Shown here: one piece after another, positions 57,682-64,000 of the stretch
Layout: every line of letters starts with the position of its first letter
Position numbering within the stretch: position 1 is the first letter of the stretch
Assembly (NCBI RefSeq): GCF_048564905.1
Contig: NC_133015.1
Span: 6,302,501 to 6,366,500, forward strand
Direction of reading: 5' to 3'
DNA length: 64,000 nt
Origin: Vicugna pacos
Taxonomy: Eukaryota > Chordata > Mammalia > Artiodactyla > Camelidae
Program-made: the position numbers and the translations under genes
Notes under the pieces: model-generated
Seen by the model: only the letters and a program-made list of their open reading frames with translations
Database searches by the model: none
What the model was told of the DNA's origin: nothing

Positions 57682-59629
57682 GAGTTTTTTTTCATCATAT
57701 TCTACAGAATAATTAGTCTTATATTGGCCAAGGACTACACTTTCTTTTTGAAAGATATACATTTCAGAAGACAAACTGTGTCTCAGTTAGTTGCCCAGAT
57801 GTAGTTTGTAAACTTTAGGGAGTGAAGATTAAAGGAGCGTTACTTTGGTTTGCTGAAGCATGAAACTGACAGGGATTTGGATAAAATGCTCATTGGGCAA
57901 GTTAAATATATGCATAAAGGCCATGTCCTCTAACTTGTCTTTTTAAAAGATAAAAGAAAAATACTGCAGAGGGTATGAAATTTAGATATTTAGTGTTATG
58001 ATTCAAGCACAATTACCACATAAAGGTTCCCACAGAGTTTTATAGGATTTATCGCATTTGAGTAGACTGATGGATATTCCAATATTTTCCAGTATGAACT
58101 CTTGTAGAGTGAAAACTTTCCTGTGTTCCATTACTATGTGGACTCCTTGGCCTAAAGTCATCGAATAGAGCAGGAGACTTATTATAACCAATACTCCTGA
58201 GTGACTGTTTATATAAATTGAATTTTTGAATCTGTGAATGCTTTGCCCAATTTTGAAAATGAAAAGTTTGGAATATATAAATATGTTCACAGATAACGTC
58301 AACTCTTTAAAATTTGATATTGCCTACCTTCCTGTAAGACGTGATGTTAGAGCAACATAGCCTTGAAAACAATACTGCACTTGGGTTAATTTTTCAGTTT
58401 CATTTTTGATTAGGTATTGTCTATGTGCTTCAAAGGAAAAAAAATCTGGAATCATAATTTCTCTTTAAAATAATGCATTTAGCAAAGAAGGTAAAAGGAA
58501 AGAACATTTTGTACAGTAATTAACTCAAATGAAAAGGGACTCTCATACCACACAGCAAGACAACGATGATGGCTTGTAAACTACTTAACTTGGACATTTT
58601 TCCCCTGTAAGATCCTTTATAAATACTAAGTGTGGAATGTTCAAATCTGACTGGATATCATACATTCAGTATGCTGTTGACACACTGATTACTAGATTCT
58701 GGGGGAACCATTAACTTGAATGATAACACGAGGAAAGTTAAGTGCATTTCCTTTTGTGTTCTGCATATTAATGTTCAGGTAAAGAGAGGAAACAATGTAC
58801 CCTGGCGTTTGCTGCAACTCAAGGAGACCTACTTTTCCTCTTAAGTGAAAGCTGCAGTGGCATACAGAAACGCCTGTTAGATTTTCACTCAGTTATTACA
58901 TCCATTTCAAAAATTAAATTTCTTTCCAGACTGTGTTCAGAGAATACACAGTTCAAAGCACTTAAAGTTCTAAGAAACGGAAACAGTACATTTTCTTACT
59001 ACTGACTAAAATGATGTTTAATTTTGAATCACTGGTGAATGACAAACATTTTTGGATGTAATGTTTCTAGAGTCACCTTGAATCCCTAACCTTTTAATAT
59101 GAAAATAAATTTTTTAGTAAATTAAAAGACAGTCATGCAGAGGAGGGTGATATATGTTTGGACTTCTGCAATTTTATTATAGGTTCTTTACAAAGCATTT
59201 CTCAATCAAGCTTGTACTTACGAATTATAGCACCAAGTACAGTTTTAGACCATTGATACAGTACCTCTGTAAAATTGGTTCTATTTTTTAATTAATAATA
59301 GACGGACTAAAATCCACTTGTAAGTTATTTCCCCAAACCTTTATTTTCTTTTTGCGAAGAAATAAACTTTGGCAATATTGTCTTTAAGTGATCATATACA
59401 TTAGAAATGAGAAAAATAAAACATCAATATATTGTAACTTGACAATGTCAAATAATTGGTCCTTTATTTAATTTAATTTTGTTTTGCTAAAGAATAAAAT
59501 ATCACGGTAAAGATATGTATAAGTCAAACATGATTTGCGGGCACGTTCTCTATGGTCACTCAGTAGCAAATCAATGGCTACGTCAGTTACCCAGGTTACC
59601 TGTTGCTGTCATATTTTCCAATGGACCTG
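57679..59629. other. Unassigned stretch
   Basis: About 2 kb with no gene or named repeat. The 99-codon minus frame at 58003-58302 has no domain. Confidence 0.5.
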
Positions 59630-60172
59630 TGAAATGGTGGCCATTCTGACCGGTGTGAGGTGCTACCTCGTTGTGCTTTTGATTTGCATTTCTCTGATGA
59701 TGAGCAATACTGAGCATTTTTTCATGTGCCTATTGGCTGTACTAAGTGAAGTAAGCCAGAAAGGGAAAGAAAAACGCCATATGATATCATTTATGTGTGG
59801 AAACTTAAAAAAAAATAGATAAAGGACACAAATGAACTTATTTACAAAACAGAGACAGACTCACAAACATAAAAAGCAAACTTCCGGTTACTGGGGCGGG
59901 AAAGGGGAGTTAGTTGGGAGGAATAAATTGGGATTCAGGATTTGCAGATACTAACTACTATATATATAAAATGAACAACAAGGCCCTACTGTACAGCACA
60001 GGGAACTATATTTCATACCTTGTAATAGCCTATAATTAACAAGAATATGAAAAGGAATATGTATACACACATATATATAAAACTGAATCACTATGCTGTT
60101 CACCATAAATTAACACAACATTATAAATTGACTATACTTAAATAAAAAAACAATAAAAAATTTTTTAAAAAG
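59630..60172 (+). mobile_element. L1 LINE with inverted 5' part
   Basis: 59632-59735 is antisense ORF2 ('atggtggccattctgaccgg', 'ttgatttgcatttctctgat', 'gagcattttttcatgtgcct'). At 59737 it switches to sense ('actaagtgaagtaagccaga', 'gatatcatttatgtgtggaa', 'ggccctactgtacagcacag', 'actgaatcactatgctgttc') and runs to an A-rich tail. About 350 bases of consensus are missing between the two parts. No convincing target duplication: only GAAATG is shared by the flanks. Twin priming is the simplest reading. Confidence 0.88.
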
Positions 60173-60184
60173 AAATGAGAAGTC

Positions 60185-60266
60185 ATTCATAGAACTATGA
60201 GCAGGTAAAATCTAGAAGACTAAGAATGCTGTTTTGAGGGACGAGGAGTAGGGAAGTGGCTAGGAA
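60185..60266 (-). mobile_element. L2 LINE, ORF2 remnant (part 1)
   Basis: 'gaatgctgttttgagggacg' and 'gtagggaagtggctaggaaa' fit the antisense L2 segment just before 'gcagtaatccaggcgagaga'. Short and diverged; its main support is that it is collinear with part 2 across the insert at 60267-60465. Confidence 0.45.
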
Positions 60267-60465
60267 ATCAGTATATAAACACACGCTGATATATATGTCA
60301 GTATATGTTTATATTGTATACTGATATGTACATGTATGCATTTTTTATATATGTATGCCTGCTCTCTCTTTCCTTTGTACTCCGTATCTAATCTGTCAAT
60401 ACGTTCTATGTATATACATATACATACAAATAACTTGTAGGTATATACATGTACATATCAGTATA
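60267..60465. repeat. AT-rich insert with a 21-bp inverted repeat and 9-bp flanking direct repeats
   Basis: Positions 60317-60337 and 60445-60465 are perfect reverse complements of 21 bases (core TATACTGATATGTACATG against CATGTACATATCAGTATA), with 107 bases between. ATCAGTATA stands at both ends (60267-60275 and 60457-60465). The interior is rich in TATAC/TGTATG words with a pyrimidine patch (60361-60376). It interrupts an otherwise collinear L2. Confidence 0.8.
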
Positions 60466-60473
60466 GAAAACAT

Positions 60474-60971
60474 AATAAGCCCAGAGATGATAGTGGTTTG
60501 AATCAGTGTGGAGAGAAGAGGCAGTGGGAAATGGGGGGATTCTGCATACACTTTGAAGGTTAACCAGACAAAATTTATTGACAGATTAGTTACGGAGTCC
60601 AAAGGAAAGACAGCAGACAAAAATGACTCCAAGACTTTTCGTCTAAGTGACTGGGGGGATAGAATTGCCTCTTACTGAGATGGGGAGGACTGAGATGCTG
60701 GAGATTTCGAAGATTTGACCAGGTGTTTGCTGTTTGGGCTTGTTAAAATACCCAAAGAGAGGTACTGAATGTGCAGTCTGACACGGTAGGCTGGGTTTCA
60801 GAGGTGAGGTCTGAGGTGGAGGTGTTAATTTAGGAGCTGTCTACAGTTCGATGGCATTTAAGATTAATGACACTGAATGAGATTGTCAAGGAAATGGTTA
60901 TAGATAGCGAAAAACGAAAAAAAAAAGACAAAACAAACCTTAGGGGATCCCAATGATTAAAAGTTATCAAG
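60474..60971 (-). mobile_element. L2 LINE, ORF2 remnant (part 2)
   Basis: Antisense L2: 'cagagatgatagtggtttga' (60482-60501), 'aaatgactccaagacttttc', 'cttactgagatggggaggac', 'ggtgaggtctgaggtggagg' and 'aaaccttaggggatcccaat' (60936-60955). These follow the L2 reverse transcriptase C-terminal region in order. Cut at about 60971 by an L1. Confidence 0.75.
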
Positions 60972-61297
60972 ATAATGTGGAATCTGAAAAAAAAATGATA
61001 CAGATGAATTTGTTACAAAACAGAAAAAGACTCACAGCATGGAAGACAAACTTATGGATACCAGAGAGGAAGGTGAGGGGGGATAAATCAGGAATTTGGG
61101 ATTAGTAGACATAAGCTACTAGATATAAAATAGATAAACAAGTTTCTACTGTAGAGCACACGGCACTACATTCAATATCTTGTAATACGCTATAAGGAAA
61201 AAGAATATAAAAAAGAATATATATAACTGAACCACTATGCTGTAAACCGGAAATTAACACAACACTGTAAATCAACTCTATTTCAATAAGAAGAAAA
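60972..61297 (+). mobile_element. L1 LINE 3' UTR, nested in L2
   Basis: Sense L1: 'tggaatctgaaaaaaaaatg', 'aaacttatggataccagaga', 'ggggataaatcaggaatttg', 'tgaaccactatgctgtaaac', 'actgtaaatcaactctattt', then a short A-rich tail. About 325 bases, all 3' UTR. It splits the L2 on either side. Confidence 0.88.
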
Positions 61298-61500
61298 ATA
61301 TTAGCAAGGGGGAAGACTAAAGGAAGGAGGCTAACAAGAGCACATCTTGGGTAGAAGGAAGGTCTGGTTCCCAGTGAGCTAAGTGAAGAGAATGTTATAT
61401 AAAATAGAGTGGTTAATGGTGTTCAATTTGTTTGTGGGTAAAAAAGATAAAGAATAATATGAGGCATAGATGTATAAATGTAAAGACAGAACATTTGTCA
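61298..61500 (-). mobile_element. L2 LINE, ORF2 remnant (part 3)
   Basis: Continues part 2 in order: 'agcaagggggaagactaaag', 'agtgagctaagtgaagagaa' and 'gttaatggtgttcaatttgt' fit 'agcaaaggagactgagaagg', 'aagccaagtgaagaaagtgt' and 'gtgatcaactgtgtcaaatg' of antisense L2. The right limit is vague. Confidence 0.6.
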
Positions 61501-62949
61501 ACCCTCTTGTGCTTAGAAACATTAGAAGTTTGAAAAACTGAAAGGTAGACCTTAACTATTGAGTGTGATTCATACATTACTGCATAATCATATTCACTTC
61601 ATTTCTGGTCTTCTGGATAAAGTTTATGTAATGATTTAGAAATAAATGTTGTAAACGGTGAATCTGAGTATTTTATCCTGGGGGCAATAATTTAGCAATT
61701 CAAAGTTGTAGTGTTGAGACTAGAAAGGCAAGTGGAGAGATTCATAGGAATATTTCCTAAAATGTCCTAAGCTTTCTCACAAATCTGCTTTGAATAAAAT
61801 CTTCATAAATATTTTATGTAGAATGTTTATAGTTCTTCCAAGGATGAATAGCGTCAAGCATGACCTCAAACCTTTTATAATAGAGTTGAAAGAACAATTT
61901 TATTTCCTTCTAAGAAAAAGCGTAGACATGGTAAGTATATTAAACTAACGTTCAGAAGCAAGAACAAATTTTCAATCCTATCAGAAATGAGTTGAGACAG
62001 ATTTTTTTAAAGCATCCAAGTGTAATTTACATCACCTAGACTGTATGGTATTGGTATATCAGGAAAATAGAACAATAAATTTGAGCATTACTCCATAATA
62101 ACGCCTCAAGCCATGATGCTGAATATTATAAGTCATGTGTAACTTTATGGACACTAAAACAAATGGTGCTAATAATTGAGATCCAGGACAGGATTCAAGG
62201 GGTATCATTATTGACAGTGCAAGCAAAATTGGAAAAATTCACAAAATCACATTTTTAATACAGTCAATGTGTGAAATAATTTTTCCACATGTTTTGTTTT
62301 AATATAAGCAACAGAGCAAAGTTTAAGTCCTGTGAAATAGCAATAACAGAGACTTGGGAAAAAAGAAGCTAGATATCTCAAGTTTAACTTATGTTTGCAA
62401 AAATCAATCAGAAACAATTTTCTGAAAGATAGTGCTCAAAATACAATGGTATCTTATGAGGAAGATTGTGTTTAAGGTAATTCTTCCACAGCTATGATTT
62501 AATTTGCAAGGATCTCCACTACTTATTTAAATACATATAAAGAAACAATCCATGACTAGAACAGTCTTTTAAAGAATTCCAAAATGTTATATTTCATTGA
62601 AATAAGTTTGATGTATCTGTGTCATATGGTGCATTTACTCCAAAAATTCCCGTATTTTTTCTCAAAGAACCAATTCTTATTTGAACCAGATAGTCACTAC
62701 CAATGAATCTAAAACAAGTTATTTATAGGGGTGAGGGAAATGGCTAACTTTTATTCCATAGCCCCACATACAACCTAAGACTCTTTTTATGGGAGGAATT
62801 TTTTTTTTTTAAAGAGGAAGAAAGAAGGTACTAATAATCACTGTATTCTCGCTCCTGAAAAAAAAGTTAAACAGTAAAATCTCAACTTAAAGCTGTAAAA
62901 ATGGAAGTGACAGTCTCCTGCGAAAATGAAATAAAGGGGAAAAAAATAA
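61501..62949. other. Unassigned stretch
   Basis: No gene or named repeat. A T/A-run lies at 62800-62812. Confidence 0.5.
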
Positions 62950-63070
62950 AAATTTAGATTCAGAGGAAACAGATTGAAGGTTCAAATTCCTCAATAGCTC
63001 CTTCTATGACTTTGTCTACTCTAAGGTTAATTTCCATATCCGTACAATGGACATTCATACCCTCTTCTGA
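62950..63070 (+). mobile_element. Possible MIR SINE
   Basis: 'gaaggttcaaattcctcaat', 'ctatgactttgtctactcta' and 'ttccatatccgtacaatgga' resemble MIR ('gggttcgaatcc', 'gtgactttgggcaagt', 'ttcctcatctgtaaaatggg'). Diverged. Confidence 0.5.
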
Positions 63071-64000
63071 AATATTTGGAGTCTCAAAGTTTGGATTCCC
63101 AAGGGGCTTCTGAGGGCTTGGGTTGATTTTGTTGCTGTCTCTCCATTAAGTCATCTGAGGATGAAGAATAGAAAAAACAAAAAGGGATTTGTGAATTCCC
63201 TCCCATTTGTAAGAGTCTCTTTCTCTGATCCTGTATCAGAACTCGAGTTCTCCTCCTGGAGTTCTCTATTCATGCTTATGGCCACTTTTGCTTTTGACAC
63301 TATGTTGTATTCAGGCAGGAAGCTTCCAAAATAAAAAACAAGTGGTAGTTAGGGAGAGGAAACACATCACTGGTTAGGTGATGCTTATCTATTTAGTGAA
63401 TTCCTAGTGTCGTTTTATAGATATTAGCGATAAAAAAATTATAAAATCTTACCTTTGCCCTATTGGGATCAAACCATAGATTACAAGACATGCACATATA
63501 AAATTCCTGCACATTATACAGAGGACTATTATGTTTCTTTAAAATTATTTATCCACACATTTAAACTATCATAATTCATGGAAACTATTAGTAATAAGGT
63601 GCTAATTAAAATAAATTTTAGGTTAGTTGAAAACCAAAACTCAAGTAAATAAATACCTTTTACAAGATAATCACATGAAACTAAACACAGAAATGTTAAA
63701 CGTAAAAGCATGGGTGAAAAATATGCTTGGCAAAATATAAAAATTAAGAAAGGAGACAGTAATTTTACTGTCAAGATTGTATTTATGGGCAAAGTAATGA
63801 AATAGGGAAGCTTTTTCAAGAAATTACATACTTCTTGTAGGTACATTTCTTTTTTCACTGCCCACCTGTTCACAAATATTATTAGACTAAAATTCACAGT
63901 GATGAAAATCAAGATGCAATTACTTTTAAGTTAACTTCCAGAGTCAGTATTTTCAGATTTACATGGCACATGGATTCCAAAAGCTCTAAGCATTATGCAG
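63071..64000. other. Unassigned stretch to window end
   Basis: The longest frame outside L1 lies here (minus 63529-63912, 127 codons). It is rich in Leu, Phe and Ile, with no domain and no promoter or splice context, and is probably a chance frame in AT-rich DNA. Confidence 0.5.

Noticed and set aside
63529-63912. 127-codon minus-strand open frame rich in Leu, Phe and Ile, looking like a membrane protein
   Set aside because: Composition is what antisense A/T-rich DNA gives; there is no domain, start context, splice site or codon-use signal.

Overview
The window is AT-rich, CpG-poor mammalian nuclear DNA with no supportable protein-coding exon, no RNA gene, no promoter or CpG island and no CRISPR-like array. 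It reads as a gene desert or the inside of a very large intron. Two tRNA-Ala-derived SINEs near 9.8-10.1 kb, with the body '...GCTTAGCATGC...GGTTCAATCCCC...', are of the type I know from camelids (alpaca, llama, camel). The recurring L1 3' UTR is of the type seen in cetartiodactyls. Together they point to a camelid, or at least a cetartiodactyl, genome. Family names are from memory of consensus sequences; no database was searched.

Layout. 0.4-2.0 kb: an old antisense L2 split by an L1MA-like insertion. 6.3-7.7 kb: an MLT1A-like LTR, then three antisense L1 pieces. 9.7-10.2 kb: the two SINEs. 11.07-13.0 kb: a 5'-truncated sense L1 of about 1.9 kb. 13.7-14.2 kb: sense L2. 14.8-15.3 kb: an ERV1-type LTR. 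16.7-18.5 kb: an unclassified GC-richer block and a probable ERVL-type LTR. 25.1-26.35 kb: MIR and an L1 with an inverted 5' part and a clear target duplication. 29.1-30.3 kb: MIR, L2 and MER5A. 31.7-32.3 kb and 43.2-43.6 kb: two solo LTRs of one ERV1-type family in opposite orientation. 35.1-36.6 kb: MER5A, L2, MIR and an antisense L1 with target duplication. 37.9-39.6 kb: an L1 inside an older L1. 48.6-56.7 kb: further L1, L2 and MIR copies, including an internally deleted L1 at 54.76-56.67 kb. 59.6-61.5 kb: an inverted L1, then an L2 that holds an AT-rich palindromic insert and another L1.

Nothing in the window forms a pathway or operon, and I did not find a new gene system. What repays a second look is insertion history: three L1 copies with inverted 5' parts, two nested L1-in-L2 pairs, one L1-in-L1 pair, an internally deleted L1, a palindrome-bearing AT-rich insert between 9-bp direct repeats, a duplicated block at 24.4-24.6 kb, and two unexplained segments richer in G+C or CpG (16.7-17.7 kb and 45.2-45.5 kb).
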